A DNA stretch of 64,000 bases from Kordiimonas gwangyangensis DSM 19435 = JCM 12864. GTDB lineage: Bacteria > Pseudomonadota > Alphaproteobacteria > Sphingomonadales > Kordiimonadaceae. Location: the NCBI RefSeq assembly GCF_000375545.1, contig NZ_AQXF01000004.1, positions 250,477 to 314,476 of the forward strand, written 5' to 3'. Position numbers and translations under genes: made by a program. Shown in pieces: positions 8,768-17,889 of the stretch (its first letter is position 1; each line of letters begins with the position of its first letter). The notes under the pieces were generated by a model. It was given only the letters and a program-made list of their open reading frames with translations, searched no databases and was not told where the DNA came from.

Positions 8768-9376
8768 GTGTCCTTAGAATCGAACAAAATTTTTGCGGCT
8801 GTTCTGTCGTCCGCACTTCTCATCATGGTTATTTCGATCGTGGCTGAGAGTGTGTTTCATGTGGAACACAAGAAACCTGCCTTCTCGATTGAAGTTGCAA
8901 GTGAAGAAGCTGGTGAAGAAGAAGTGGTGGAAGGCCCATCGCTTGCTGAGCTGCTGCAAACCGCAGATCCAAGCAAAGGCGAGCGTCAGTTCGCAAAATG
9001 TAAAAGCTGCCACACCGTTGAAAAAGGCGGCGCCGATGGCACTGGCCCGCACCTCTATGGTGTGATCGGTCGTGAAATCGGCCACGTAGCCGGCTTCAAC
9101 TACTCGGGCGCCCTTGCTGGTGCTGGTGGTACCTGGACTTACGAGAAACTCGACGAGTGGCTTGCTAGCCCGAAAAACACTTTCCCGGGCACCTCGATGG
9201 CATTTGCCGGTATCCGCAAGGAAGACCAGCGCGCTGACCTGATCGCCTACCTGCGTACGTTCCACGACGACGCTCCGGCCCTGCCGGAAGTTGTTGCTGA
9301 AGACGCCGCTGCAGAGCCTGCCGCTGAAGAAGCCGCAGAAGCAGTTGAAGGCGCTGCCGAGGAAACTCAAGAGTAA
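8768..9376 (+). CDS. cycM: Membrane-anchored cytochrome c (CycM/c552 type)
   Basis: Membrane-tethered class I cytochrome c that carries electrons from the bc1 complex to terminal oxidases. A single transmembrane helix (about residues 7-30) is followed by an acidic linker, the haem-binding CKSCH at about 78-82 and the axial Met in TSMAF near residue 144. The C-terminus is a long Ala/Glu-rich acidic tail (about 35 residues) with no obvious function. The start is the GTG at 8768, with AAGGAGA 7 bp upstream; the in-frame ATG at 8675 lacks a site. A strong terminator follows. Confidence 0.92.
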   Translation: MSLESNKIFAAVLSSALLIMVISIVAESVFHVEHKKPAFSIEVASEEAGEEEVVEGPSLAELLQTADPSKGERQFAKCKSCHTVEKGGADGTGPHLYGVIGREIGHVAGFNYSGALAGAGGTWTYEKLDEWLASPKNTFPGTSMAFAGIRKEDQRADLIAYLRTFHDDAPALPEVVAEDAAAEPAAEEAAEAVEGAAEETQE

Positions 9377-9403
9377 GAAAACGCTTCGTTCAAGGGAGCG
9401 GAG

Positions 9404-9438
9404 ACGGCGTACCCCCAGCGGGTGCGCCGTTTCTTTTT
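9404..9438 (+). terminator. Rho-independent terminator of the cytochrome c gene
   Basis: An 11-bp stem, ACGGCGTACCC paired with GGGTGCGCCGT (one G-U), is followed by a TTTCTTTTT run. Confidence 0.9.
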
Positions 9439-9448
9439 GTGCGCAAGT

Positions 9449-10321
9449 CTATTCGCTGATGCGGCGGTAGCCTGAGAACGGGGCGGTATCGCTGCCCTTG
9501 CGGGCAAGGTCGCGGGCCACCCAGCCGGTTACTTCATCCACCGGGTCGATGGTGACGGCCATATTGGTGGCGTTGGCATGCAGCAAGTGCACACTATCGA
9601 TCATCCAACCCACATGGCCGGGGAAAAAGGCAAGGTCGCCGCGCATAGGCTGTTCGCCGTCTTCAAGTGCGCGGCCAAGGCTGCGAAATTGGGGGCCGGT
9701 GTCGCGCATCACCCGGTAACCGGTGCGCGCGAGCGATACCTGCACGAGGCCCGAGCAGTCGATCCCAAGCTTCGACCGCCCACCCCAAAGATAGGGGCTG
9801 GCGATAAACTGTTCGGCTACTGCGACGGGGTCGTCCTCATCCACGGTGTCACCGATACGCGTGATATGTTTCTCATATACCCAGCCGTCATAAGTGGATT
9901 CGGCAAAGCCGTTTTCGGTAACGCCCGGCAGGGTGAGGAACGCGCCCATGGGCAGGATCAACTCCGGCTCTGACTTGAGGGCGGGCTCTGAATAGAGGTG
10001 GGTCAGTGGTGCGGTGACGCGGTGCGTCGGCAGGAACTCATATTCCGTGATCGCGCTTTCCGGCGTCCAGCCCATGTAGCCGTCGATGATGGAAATGACA
10101 AACCACCAGCCCGGCGCTTCGGCGATCAGTTGCACTGGCTCGCCGTACAGAAGTTCGCTCAGGGTCTCGGACGCCGAATCGGGTTCGCTTTTCAGCGCGG
10201 CAACGGGGCGCGCGACCACACCGTCGATACGGCTGGCGGCCAGCAAGTTGCGATTGTTCGCGATTATCTGTTCAGGATCGTGAAGGGGGGGTAGGCCAAA
10301 GCTCGTGAGCAGGTCACTCAT
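9449..10321 (-). CDS. NlpC/P60-family cell-wall endopeptidase with SH3 domains
   Basis: Predicted gamma-D-glutamyl-diamino-acid peptidase (C40 family) acting on peptidoglycan peptides. Two bacterial SH3-like segments (about residues 40-90 and 105-160) precede the catalytic domain, where the nucleophile is in GIDCSGLVQ and the histidine in PGHVGWMI, with a third polar residue in LLHANA. No signal peptide is visible, so it may act on recycled muropeptides in the cytoplasm. The ATG at 10321 overlaps the end of the marR gene by 8 bp; a GTG at 10327 is possible. Confidence 0.85.
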   Translation of the reverse strand: MSDLLTSFGLPPLHDPEQIIANNRNLLAASRIDGVVARPVAALKSEPDSASETLSELLYGEPVQLIAEAPGWWFVISIIDGYMGWTPESAITEYEFLPTHRVTAPLTHLYSEPALKSEPELILPMGAFLTLPGVTENGFAESTYDGWVYEKHITRIGDTVDEDDPVAVAEQFIASPYLWGGRSKLGIDCSGLVQVSLARTGYRVMRDTGPQFRSLGRALEDGEQPMRGDLAFFPGHVGWMIDSVHLLHANATNMAVTIDPVDEVTGWVARDLARKGSDTAPFSGYRRISE

Positions 10322-10679
10322 AATCACCCAGTTCCTGGTCGACCGTTTTTTCCGCCGCCAGAATCCGGTCCGACACTTCGCTCAAATACACAGCGCCCTT
10401 GACGGTGCGTTGCACCAGCACATTGCGGCGGTCACTTTCGTCACGCTTGCGTTTGATCAGATCCATACGGCCGAGGGTATCAAGCGCGCGGGTGATCACC
10501 GGCTTCGTGACATTCATCTTGGCAGCCAGCCCGCGGACTGTATGTGGCCCCTTGGTCATATAGACAGTGAGCAACAGGGTCATCTGACGCATGGTCAGGT
10601 CAGGATCGCTGGAACGCACACCGTCCAGATTGGCGGTGTGCCAGATTTTCAGCATACGTGGGCTCGTTTTCTCGGTCAC
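10314..10679 (-). CDS. MarR-family transcriptional regulator
   Basis: A 121-aa winged-helix regulator. The helix-turn-helix is seen in TVRGLAAKMNVTKPVITRALDTLGRMDLIKR, followed by the wing KRDESDRRNVLVQ with the conserved D-x-R-R-x-V. It is a short MarR without an extended N-terminal dimerisation arm. It is translationally coupled to the downstream NlpC/P60 peptidase gene, so wall remodelling or antibiotic response may be its target. The ligand is unknown. Confidence 0.85.
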   Translation of the reverse strand: MTEKTSPRMLKIWHTANLDGVRSSDPDLTMRQMTLLLTVYMTKGPHTVRGLAAKMNVTKPVITRALDTLGRMDLIKRKRDESDRRNVLVQRTVKGAVYLSEVSDRILAAEKTVDQELGDYE

Positions 10680-10753
10680 TGTTTCCGTTCCTTTACCGGA
10701 ATGATCCCCGAAAACGCTACACGGGATTGACCTAAAGACTGCCTTTTTGTCGC

Positions 10754-12139
10754 CTAGCCGTCAAGCTGCAAGAATTTTTTGATCGCACCAAAGCTCGCGC
10801 GCAGGCCTTGCGCCTCGCCACCCTTCGGTCGGCCCGGTTTGGCGGAAGGCATCCAGGCATAGACATCAAAATGCACCCACGGCGTGGCCGCATCCACAAA
10901 ACGCTGCAGGTAAAGCGCCGCGGTGATCGAACCACCAAAGCCACCTTCGGCCGTATTGTTCATGTCGGCAATCTCGCTTTTCAGCATGGCGTCATAGGGT
11001 GCCCAAAGCGGCATGCGCCACAGTGGGTCCTGCGCGTCCTTCGCTTCCGTCTCGAGCGCAGCCCAAAGCTTGTCGTCATTGGCATAAGTGGCTGGCAGGT
11101 CCGGGCCGAGAGCCACACGTGCCGCACCCGTGAGGGTCGCGAAGTCCATCAGGAGGTCAGGCTTGTCTTCACCGGCGAGCGCGAGCGCGTCACACAGCAC
11201 CACGCGGCCTTCGGCGTCGGTGTTGCCGATTTCCACACTCAGGCCCTTGCGGGTCATGATCACGTCACCCGGGCGGTAGGCATTGCCGCTGACAGCGTTT
11301 TCAACCGCGGGTACGAGCACACGGAGCTGTACCTTCAGTTTCGATGCCATGACAAGGCGCGCAAGGCCAAGGGCGTGTGCTGCGCCACCCATGTCCTTTT
11401 TCATGATCAGCATGCCGGACGCTGGCTTGAGATCAAGGCCGCCGGTGTCGAAACACACACCCTTTCCGACAATCGTCAGCTTCGGCCCCTTGGTGCCCCA
11501 ATGCATGTCAATCAGGCGCGGTTCACGGCCTTCGGCGGCGGCGCGTCCAACCGCGTGGATGGCCGGGAAATTTTCATCCAGCAGGTCATCGCCCACGATG
11601 GTCTCGCAGGATGCGCCAAACTCTTCGGCGAGCGCTTCGGCGGCGTCCTGCAGATCAGCCGGGCCCATATGCTCAGCAGGGGTGTTCACAAGGTCGCGCA
11701 CAAGGCTGATGGCCTCGGCGAACTTTTCGACCATCTCAATGTCCGTGCTTTCCGGCACAATGAGGGTGCGGGGGCCGGTGGCCTCGTCGCTGCGGTATCG
11801 GCTGAAGCGGTACTGCGCGAGGCACCAGCCGAGGGCCGCCACTTCACATTCACCTGCATCCACGTCCTGAAGGGCATAGACGCCCTCTGGCAGGTTTGCG
11901 GCGGCGTCAGCCAGGCTCCAGGGTGTGAGCTGCGTACTGCCGGTGCCTACAAGTACAAGCTCGATGCCCTTTTTGCCGGGCACCCGCAGGTAAGTGCCGA
12001 CCTCGCCCGTAAACTTGCACGCTTTTGCCCAAGCCTGTACCGCCTTCGAGCGTTCTTCGAGCAATTCAGCGTCGACGATCTGGATCGGAATGGCCTTGGG
12101 GTTATGCTTGCGACTGAGAAGGGCGGCTTTTTTGGCCAT
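10754..12139 (-). CDS. M17-family leucyl aminopeptidase
   Basis: Two-metal cytosolic aminopeptidase releasing N-terminal residues from peptides. The C-terminal catalytic domain shows GKGVCFDTGGLDLKPASGM, the metal-binding KKDMGGAA segment, and the family signature NTDAEGRVVLCDAL. Later metal and substrate elements are in DFATLTGAARVALG. Length 461 aa is slightly shorter than E. coli PepA, as in the PepB-like branch. It ends 75 bp before the marR start and is preceded by the ferredoxin gene on the same strand. Confidence 0.93.
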   Translation of the reverse strand: MAKKAALLSRKHNPKAIPIQIVDAELLEERSKAVQAWAKACKFTGEVGTYLRVPGKKGIELVLVGTGSTQLTPWSLADAAANLPEGVYALQDVDAGECEVAALGWCLAQYRFSRYRSDEATGPRTLIVPESTDIEMVEKFAEAISLVRDLVNTPAEHMGPADLQDAAEALAEEFGASCETIVGDDLLDENFPAIHAVGRAAAEGREPRLIDMHWGTKGPKLTIVGKGVCFDTGGLDLKPASGMLIMKKDMGGAAHALGLARLVMASKLKVQLRVLVPAVENAVSGNAYRPGDVIMTRKGLSVEIGNTDAEGRVVLCDALALAGEDKPDLLMDFATLTGAARVALGPDLPATYANDDKLWAALETEAKDAQDPLWRMPLWAPYDAMLKSEIADMNNTAEGGFGGSITAALYLQRFVDAATPWVHFDVYAWMPSAKPGRPKGGEAQGLRASFGAIKKFLQLDG

Positions 12140-12166
12140 ACGGGGCTCCTGCGGGCGTTTGGGGTT

Positions 12167-12487
12167 TTAGGCTTCGGGTGCGATGGTGACGCTCAGGCCG
12201 TCCATCGAGCCGTCTACCTCAATCTGGCACGACAGGCGCGAAGAGCCGTCACGGTAATGTTCGCTGTCCTCAAGCAGATACTGCTCGTCATCTTCCATTG
12301 CTGGCAGGTCGCTATATTGTGCGGGGTCGACAAACACATGGCAGGTGCAGCAGCTGCAGCAGCCGCCACAAATGGCCGCGAGGTCGTCAAAATCGTTGTT
12401 GCGGATGTTTTCCATCAGCGAAAGGCCTTCTTCCGCTTCGATCATCCGGGTCTGACCAGCGAGGTTGGTCACGGACACTTTTACCAT
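12167..12487 (-). CDS. 2Fe-2S ferredoxin (adrenodoxin-like)
   Basis: A 106-aa electron carrier. The cluster ligands are in AICGGCCSCCTCHV (Cys-x5-Cys-x2-Cys) and a fourth Cys in RLSCQIEV, matching plant/vertebrate-type ferredoxins that serve P450s or oxygenases. Two extra Cys residues sit inside the cluster loop, which is unusual. The start at 12487 is supported by AGGA about 8 bp upstream; the in-frame ATG at 12541 would include unrelated sequence. No partner reductase or P450 is encoded nearby. Confidence 0.9.
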   Translation of the reverse strand: MVKVSVTNLAGQTRMIEAEEGLSLMENIRNNDFDDLAAICGGCCSCCTCHVFVDPAQYSDLPAMEDDEQYLLEDSEHYRDGSSRLSCQIEVDGSMDGLSVTIAPEA

Positions 12488-12551
12488 ATGCAATTCCTGT
12501 TCACTTAAATATTGGCCCTTGGTTTGTTCTCCATATAGCACTTCGTGGGCA

Positions 12552-12584
12552 TAAAAAAAGGGCCGATCCCGGTGGGGATCGGCC
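12552..12584 (-). terminator. Leftward Rho-independent terminator
   Basis: A perfect 10-bp stem, GGCCGATCCC with GGGATCGGCC and a 4-nt loop, is flanked on its left by AAAAAAA, so the U-tract lies on the minus strand. It ends a leftward transcript coming from 12.6-12.95 kb, not the ferredoxin gene, whose start is further left. Confidence 0.85.
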
Positions 12585-12711
12585 AGATTACACCCGTATT
12601 GTGGACAGGTGTGAGGGACAAACTGTATCGGGCAGCGGGTATCCGGGCGTTTTTATAAGGTGGCCCGTGGCTGCTGCTTGTGCCGAACAGCGGCACGTGT
12701 CTCTATTTTGA
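12585..12711 (-). other. Gene-free transcribed stretch before a leftward terminator; possible small RNA
   Basis: No convincing reading frame covers this interval, although a strong leftward terminator lies at its end. The minus-strand sequence begins with a hairpin, GTGCCG-N5-CGGCAC (near 12677-12693). It does not match the tmRNA, SRP RNA or 6S RNA signatures I know. It could be the 3' untranslated region of the small upstream frame or an independent sRNA. Confidence 0.25.
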
Positions 12712-12921
12712 TCAGGTCATAGGCCGGGTTGTCAGCAAGTCTTCAAGGTGAAGCTTGAAAACAAGGTCGAGGAACAGCCGGCCGGCGCTCGCTGGCCGAC
12801 TGTCCCCGACAAGGTCCTGGCCTAAGGACTTGGTCAGTCTCTCTATCTCGTCGGGAAAAGGGTATGCAGCAGCGCTTCCATCGCTGCGTAGCCGTCTCAG
12901 GCGCTCGCCTTCCCCAGACAA
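12712..12921 (-). CDS. Possible small protein of unknown function (69 aa)
   Basis: The frame from a TTG codon encodes SGEGERLRRLRSDGSAAAYP, then PDEIERLTKSLGQDLVGD and a hydrophobic/acidic helix FLDLVFKLHLEDLL. Its composition resembles a real soluble protein and a terminator lies downstream. The start codon is weak, no clear ribosome-binding site is seen, and a competing frame overlaps it (from about 12931 leftwards). No family is recognised. Confidence 0.3.
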   Translation of the reverse strand: MSGEGERLRRLRSDGSAAAYPFPDEIERLTKSLGQDLVGDSRPASAGRLFLDLVFKLHLEDLLTTRPMT

Positions 12922-13009
12922 GTAATTCCATTGCGCTCACTTGCTTTCATATTTCACGGTATCCCGTCGTTTCAAACAACAATTGATACAAAAAGTGTTC
13001 CATTGTATG

Positions 13010-13055
13010 GATATGTAAATGTAAAAATGTTGATATGTAAAAATTGTAAATATCA
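13010..13055 (+). promoter_or_regulatory. AT-rich promoter/operator region with direct repeats before scfR
   Basis: GATATGTAAA occurs at 13010-13019 and again at 13032-13041, 22 bp apart (two helical turns), within a strongly AT-rich stretch. This suits autoregulation by the downstream XRE-family protein. Function is inferred from position only. Confidence 0.35.
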
Positions 13056-13066
13056 AGGGTGGGCGC

Positions 13067-14503
13067 ATGGTTGAGGCAGCGACGAAGAAGATTTTTGCAG
13101 GCCCGCGTATTCGCCGCCTGCGCCGGGAGCTGGGGCTCAGCCAGTCGCAGATGGCGTCAGAGCTTGGGTTCTCAACGAGCTATCTGAACCTTGTTGAGCG
13201 CAATCAACGCCCTGTTTCCGCACAGTTTTTGCTCCGTCTTGCTGAAGTGTATGACATTGAGCTCACCTCCTTCGCGGGCACCGATGAGGCGCGCGCCTTT
13301 GCGGACCTTTCCGAAGTGCTGGCGGACCCCATGTTCAAGGGTATCGGGCTGTCGCGCAGCGAGATGCAGGATATGGCGGATGCGGCACCCAAGGCGGTTG
13401 AGGCTTTTACACTGCTTTACAAATCGTTTGAGCAGGCGCGGCAGAATGCCAAGGAAATCTCCACCCAGTTTGCTGAGCGCGAGGGCGGGGAGGTGGATGC
13501 CACATTTCCGGTTGATGAAGTGCGGGACTATATCCACGACCGCAAAAACTATTTCCCCGAGCTCGATGAAGCGGCGGAAGTGCTGCATGACGAACTGCAC
13601 CTGAGCCGGGAGGATGCCTTTATGGTGCTCTCGGGCCGGCTGGATGAGGAACACGGCATCCGCGTGCGCATCATGCCGCATGAAGTGATGCCCGAAACCC
13701 TGCGCCACTTTGATTTGCACCGGCGCCAGCTTCTCATCAGCGAGATGTTGGATGCGCCCGCGCGGGTGTTCCAGCTGGCGTTCCAGCTTGGCATGCTGGA
13801 GTTCCGGCCGATGATCCAGCGGCTCGGTGATATGCATTCGTGGCAGACAGAAGAAGCCCGGCGCCTGGTGCGCATCAGCCTCGCCAACTATTTTGCCGGT
13901 GCGCTGCTGATGCCCTATGGGCGCTTTCTCACGGCTGCCAAGACGCTCAAATACGATATCGAACATCTGGGCCGCCGCTTCGGTACCAGCTTCGAGCAGG
14001 TGTGCCACCGGCTCACCACCTTGCAGCGTCCGGGGGAGCGGGGTATTCCCTTCTTTTTCATCCGGGTGGACAAGGCGGGTAATGTCTCCAAACGTTTCTC
14101 CGCCGGTCGCTTCCATTTCTCCCGCTTTGGTGGCACATGCCCCTTGTGGAACGTACACGACACCTTCGCCTACACCGGGCGCATCGTGACCCAGATCATC
14201 CAGATGCCAGATGAAACCACGTATTTTTCTGTCGCGCGTACGGTCACGCGGGTGGGGGCGGTCTATGGTCAGCCGGACCAGCAGCTCGCCATCGGCCTCG
14301 GCTGCGATATCGGCCACGCGAGGGAGCTGATCTACTCCAAAGGCCACGACCTTGAGACCTTGGACGCCACGCCGGTTGGTCCCAACTGCCGCCTGTGCGA
14401 ACGCCCGGCCTGCCCGCAGCGCGCCAATCCGCCACTCACCCGCAACCTGGTGCTGGATGAACGTTCGCGTGGTATTTCGGCCTACCGCTTCACGCAGGAA
14501 TAG
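13067..14503 (+). CDS. ScfR/RamB-type XRE-family transcriptional regulator of short-chain acyl metabolism
   Basis: A 478-aa regulator with an N-terminal XRE helix-turn-helix (IRRLRRELGLSQSQMASELGFSTSYLNLVERNQRPVS in overlapping pieces, residues ~14-50). A central IrrE/ImmA-like domain follows, and a C-terminal cysteine-rich domain ends in CRLCERPACPQR. In the central domain the metalloprotease HExxH is absent (FQLAFQLGMLEF instead), as expected for the ScfR/RamB/PrpC-regulator group, which senses short-chain acyl-CoA rather than cleaving peptides. The acyl-CoA synthetase and serine dehydratase downstream may be targets. Confidence 0.85.
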   Translation: MVEAATKKIFAGPRIRRLRRELGLSQSQMASELGFSTSYLNLVERNQRPVSAQFLLRLAEVYDIELTSFAGTDEARAFADLSEVLADPMFKGIGLSRSEMQDMADAAPKAVEAFTLLYKSFEQARQNAKEISTQFAEREGGEVDATFPVDEVRDYIHDRKNYFPELDEAAEVLHDELHLSREDAFMVLSGRLDEEHGIRVRIMPHEVMPETLRHFDLHRRQLLISEMLDAPARVFQLAFQLGMLEFRPMIQRLGDMHSWQTEEARRLVRISLANYFAGALLMPYGRFLTAAKTLKYDIEHLGRRFGTSFEQVCHRLTTLQRPGERGIPFFFIRVDKAGNVSKRFSAGRFHFSRFGGTCPLWNVHDTFAYTGRIVTQIIQMPDETTYFSVARTVTRVGAVYGQPDQQLAIGLGCDIGHARELIYSKGHDLETLDATPVGPNCRLCERPACPQRANPPLTRNLVLDERSRGISAYRFTQE

Positions 14504-14691
14504 GCTGCGTCGAAACATTGTTTCAGTGCCTAGTAATAATATTTCAAGAATTTCTGGCTGTATTCTGAGGCTAATTTAATGCTTGAAATAATGTTGCTCA
14601 TAATTTCGCCATTTGCCGTTGCCAAAATATGGCTTCGCACGTAGCGTGTGCCGCGAAATCGAAACCGCACTTTCTGAGGGCCAAAAAAATC

Positions 14692-16086
14692 ATGAGTACA
14701 AGTGTTCTTGATCTCTTCAATATCGGCATCGGGCCGTCGAGCTCCCACACCGTGGGGCCGATGAAAGCCGCGCGTGAATTTGTCGAGAAGCTTGAGGAAG
14801 ATGGCCTGCTGGACAAAACCGACCGGCTGGTGACGAAGCTATATGGCTCGCTCGGTGCTACGGGCCGTGGCCACGGTTCGGACGGTGCGGTTATCCTTGG
14901 CCTCCTCGGCGAATGCCCGCGCGAAGTGGATGTGGAAAATATCCCCAATATTATCCAGCACGCGCGTGAGAATAAAACCCTCAACCTCATGGGCAAAAAG
15001 CCTGTGGTGTTCGAGGAAGACACAGACCTACAGCTGCTGCCGCGTGAACAGTTGCCTTTTCACCCGAACGGTATGGAATTCTGGGCCTATGACGCCGACG
15101 GCAATGAGCTTTCCCGCGCGATCTATTATTCCATCGGCGGTGGCTTCATCGTGCATGAGAAAGAAGCCAAGAAGGACAAATTCATCGAGGAAAAGGTGAA
15201 AGTCCCGTACCCGTTCAAAAGCGGGGCCGAGCTTCTCGATCACTGTGCCAAAACCGGCAAATCCATCTCCGCCATCATGATGGCGAACGAGAAGACCATG
15301 CGCAGCGTCAATCAGATCAGGGCCGAACTGCTCGAGATCTGGCATGTGATGGAAGAATGTGTCGAGCGTGGTTGCAGCCGCGGCGGGCAAATGCCGGGCC
15401 TCAACATCAAACGCCGGGCGAAAGCGCTTTATGAACAGCTCTCGAAGCGCCCGGAAAGTGCGCTCACCGACCCGCTCACCATCCTTGATTGGGTGAACCT
15501 TTATGCGCTTGCGGTGAATGAAGAAAACGCCGTGGGTGGCCGTGTGGTAACGGCGCCCACGAACGGCGCGGCAGGTATCGTGCCCGCGGTGCTGCACTAT
15601 TACATGCGCTTCATCCCCGGTGCGAATGAAGACGGCGTTGTGCGCTTCCTGTTGACGGCTGGTGCCGTTGGCATGCTGTTCAAGGAAAACGCCTCCATCT
15701 CCGGCGCCGAAGTGGGCTGTCAGGGTGAAGTGGGTTCCGCGTGTTCCATGGCGGCGGCGGGGCTGACGGAAGTGCTGGGCGGCACGCCCGAACAGGTTGA
15801 AAACGCCGCTGAGATCGGCATGGAACATAACCTTGGCCTCACCTGTGACCCTATCGGCGGCCTTGTGCAGGTGCCGTGCATTGAGCGGAACGCGATGGCA
15901 TCGATCAAGGCGATCAACGCCGCGCGCCTTGCGCTCCGCGGTGACGGCAAACATTTTGTCTCCCTCGACAAAGTAATCCGCACCATGCGCTTGACCGGAC
16001 GCGACATGCGGTCAAAATATAAAGAAACGGCGCGTGGTGGCCTTGCGGTCACCGTGCCGATCGCAGCAACGGTGGTGGACTGTTAG
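14692..16086 (+). CDS. sdaA: Single-chain L-serine dehydratase (4Fe-4S)
   Basis: Deaminates L-serine to pyruvate and ammonia using an oxygen-labile 4Fe-4S cluster. The N-terminal (beta) domain begins [20 protein letters not shown], and the alpha domain holds the cluster cysteines in [16 protein letters not shown] and in [20 protein letters not shown]. Length 464 aa is that of fused SdaA. The start at 14692 follows GAGGG by 11 bp; the longer frame from 14629 would add an unlikely leader. It is followed 31 bp later by an acyl-CoA synthetase gene. Confidence 0.95.
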   Translation: MSTSVLDLFNIGIGPSSSHTVGPMKAAREFVEKLEEDGLLDKTDRLVTKLYGSLGATGRGHGSDGAVILGLLGECPREVDVENIPNIIQHARENKTLNLMGKKPVVFEEDTDLQLLPREQLPFHPNGMEFWAYDADGNELSRAIYYSIGGGFIVHEKEAKKDKFIEEKVKVPYPFKSGAELLDHCAKTGKSISAIMMANEKTMRSVNQIRAELLEIWHVMEECVERGCSRGGQMPGLNIKRRAKALYEQLSKRPESALTDPLTILDWVNLYALAVNEENAVGGRVVTAPTNGAAGIVPAVLHYYMRFIPGANEDGVVRFLLTAGAVGMLFKENASISGAEVGCQGEVGSACSMAAAGLTEVLGGTPEQVENAAEIGMEHNLGLTCDPIGGLVQVPCIERNAMASIKAINAARLALRGDGKHFVSLDKVIRTMRLTGRDMRSKYKETARGGLAVTVPIAATVVDC

Positions 16087-16117
16087 GCCACATTAAAATT
16101 CGAGGGGGAACCGGGTT

Positions 16118-17800
16118 ATGGAAAGTCATGTGATTGGCGACAAGTCGGTTCCCTTGATTGAGAAAACCATCGGCCAGATGCTGCGCGAGACGGCCGAAAA
16201 ATTCCCCGACAATGAAGCGCTGGTGTTTGTCGAGGACGACATCAGCCTGACATGGTCTGAACTGCTGTCGGACGCTGAAGCGGTGGCCGCAGGGCTGCTC
16301 GCGCTCGGGCTTGAGCCGGGTGACCGGGTTGGCGTTTGGGGGCCGAACCGGGTCGAATGGGTGCTGGCGCAGTTCGCGACTGCGCTTGCGGGCCTCATCC
16401 AGGTGAATATCAACCCGGCGTACCGCCTTTCCGAGCTTGAGTTCGCGCTCAACAAGGTGGAGTGCAAGGCGCTCATCCTCGCGGACCAGTTCAAATCCTC
16501 GAACTATGAGGAGATGATCCTGAAGCTCGCGCCCGAGCTGCCGCATTGCCCACACGGGAAACTGCATGCCGAACGCCTGCCGGAACTGAGGGCGGTGATC
16601 ACCATGGGTGAGGAAGCACCGGGTGGTTTCTTTGCCTTTGCGGACATCCCCGATCTCGCGGAAGAAGAGCACTATGAGCGGCTGGAGGAGATTGAAAAAT
16701 CCCTCACCTGTCATGACGCCATCAATGTGCAGTTCACCTCCGGCACAACCGGCTCGCCAAAGGGGGCGACGCTCACGCACCACAATATTCTCAACAACGC
16801 GCAGTTTTGCGCACGCGGCATGCATCTGACCGACGAAGACCGGCTCTGTGTGCCGGTGCCGCTCTACCACTGTTTTGGCATGGTGATGTCGGTGCTGGCG
16901 TGCCTGACGGTGGGCGCGACCATCGTGTTCCCCGCTGAAGCCTTTGAGCCCGTGAGCGTGCTTGAGGCTGTGGAGGCCGAGGGCTGCACCGGCCTTCAGG
17001 GGGTGCCCACCATGTTCATCGCCGAACTCGCTGTGCCGAACTTTGGGGACTATGACCTTTCAAGCCTGCGCACCGGTATCATGGCAGGCGCGCCGTGCCC
17101 CATCGAGGTGATGAAGCGCGTGATATCCGAGATGCATATGAGCGAGTGCACCATCGCTTACGGCATGACGGAGACAAGCCCGGTCAGCTTCCAGACACAC
17201 ATTGAAGACCCCATCGAGCGCAAGACATCAAGCGTGGGCCGTATCCACCCGCACGCCGAGGTCAAGCTGATTGACGAGAACGGCAAGACCGTGCCCCGCG
17301 GCACGCAGGGTGAGCTGTGCACACGCGGCTATCTGGTGATGAAAGGCTATTGGGGTGATGAGGAACGCACCGCCGATGTGCTCGACGGTGACGGCTGGAT
17401 GCACACCGGTGACCTGGGCGTGATTGACGAGGAAGGCTACTGCCATATCACGGGCCGGGTGAAAGACATGGTCATCCGCGGCGGCGAAAACATATACCCG
17501 CGCGAGATTGAGGAGTTTCTGTTCACCCACCCCGATATTCAGGACGTGCAGATTTTTGGCATCCCGGACGAGAAATTCGGCGAGGAACTGTGCGCCTGGA
17601 TTCGCCTGAAGAAAGGCGTTGAAGGCGACGAGAAATCGATCACCGATTTCTGCGACGGGCAGATCGCGCACTATAAAATCCCGCGTATCATCCGGTTCGT
17701 GGAAGAGTATCCCATGACCGTCACCGGCAAGATCCAGAAGTTTGAAATGCGTAATGCCATGATCAAGGAACTCGGCCTCAAGGAGATTGTGACCGCCTGA
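16118..17800 (+). CDS. AMP-binding acyl-CoA synthetase (AcsF2-like)
   Basis: Activates a carboxylic acid, probably a medium- or long-chain fatty acid, to its CoA thioester through an acyl-AMP. Visible motifs are the P-loop-like [16 protein letters not shown] at about residue 205, the YGMTETSPV adenine-binding motif, the GWMHTGDLG Asp, the hinge [19 protein letters not shown] and the C-terminal catalytic Lys in VTGKIQK. Length 560 aa fits the ACSF2/FadD3-like group. The preceding serine dehydratase gene is close and co-oriented. Confidence 0.9.
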   Translation: MESHVIGDKSVPLIEKTIGQMLRETAEKFPDNEALVFVEDDISLTWSELLSDAEAVAAGLLALGLEPGDRVGVWGPNRVEWVLAQFATALAGLIQVNINPAYRLSELEFALNKVECKALILADQFKSSNYEEMILKLAPELPHCPHGKLHAERLPELRAVITMGEEAPGGFFAFADIPDLAEEEHYERLEEIEKSLTCHDAINVQFTSGTTGSPKGATLTHHNILNNAQFCARGMHLTDEDRLCVPVPLYHCFGMVMSVLACLTVGATIVFPAEAFEPVSVLEAVEAEGCTGLQGVPTMFIAELAVPNFGDYDLSSLRTGIMAGAPCPIEVMKRVISEMHMSECTIAYGMTETSPVSFQTHIEDPIERKTSSVGRIHPHAEVKLIDENGKTVPRGTQGELCTRGYLVMKGYWGDEERTADVLDGDGWMHTGDLGVIDEEGYCHITGRVKDMVIRGGENIYPREIEEFLFTHPDIQDVQIFGIPDEKFGEELCAWIRLKKGVEGDEKSITDFCDGQIAHYKIPRIIRFVEEYPMTVTGKIQKFEMRNAMIKELGLKEIVTA

Positions 17801-17889
17801 GCTCCCTGCCTTCTAATGTCACCCTCACGCCATCTATCCGCCGCAATTTCTTTTAGAATGCAGGCTGGGGAGAGTGAGGATGACTGAAG

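Noticed and set aside
10808-12508. Long rightward frame of 566 codons opposite the aminopeptidase and ferredoxin genes
   Set aside because: It is the antisense shadow of two well-supported genes with diagnostic motifs (NTDAEGR, ferredoxin cysteines) and has no domain of its own.
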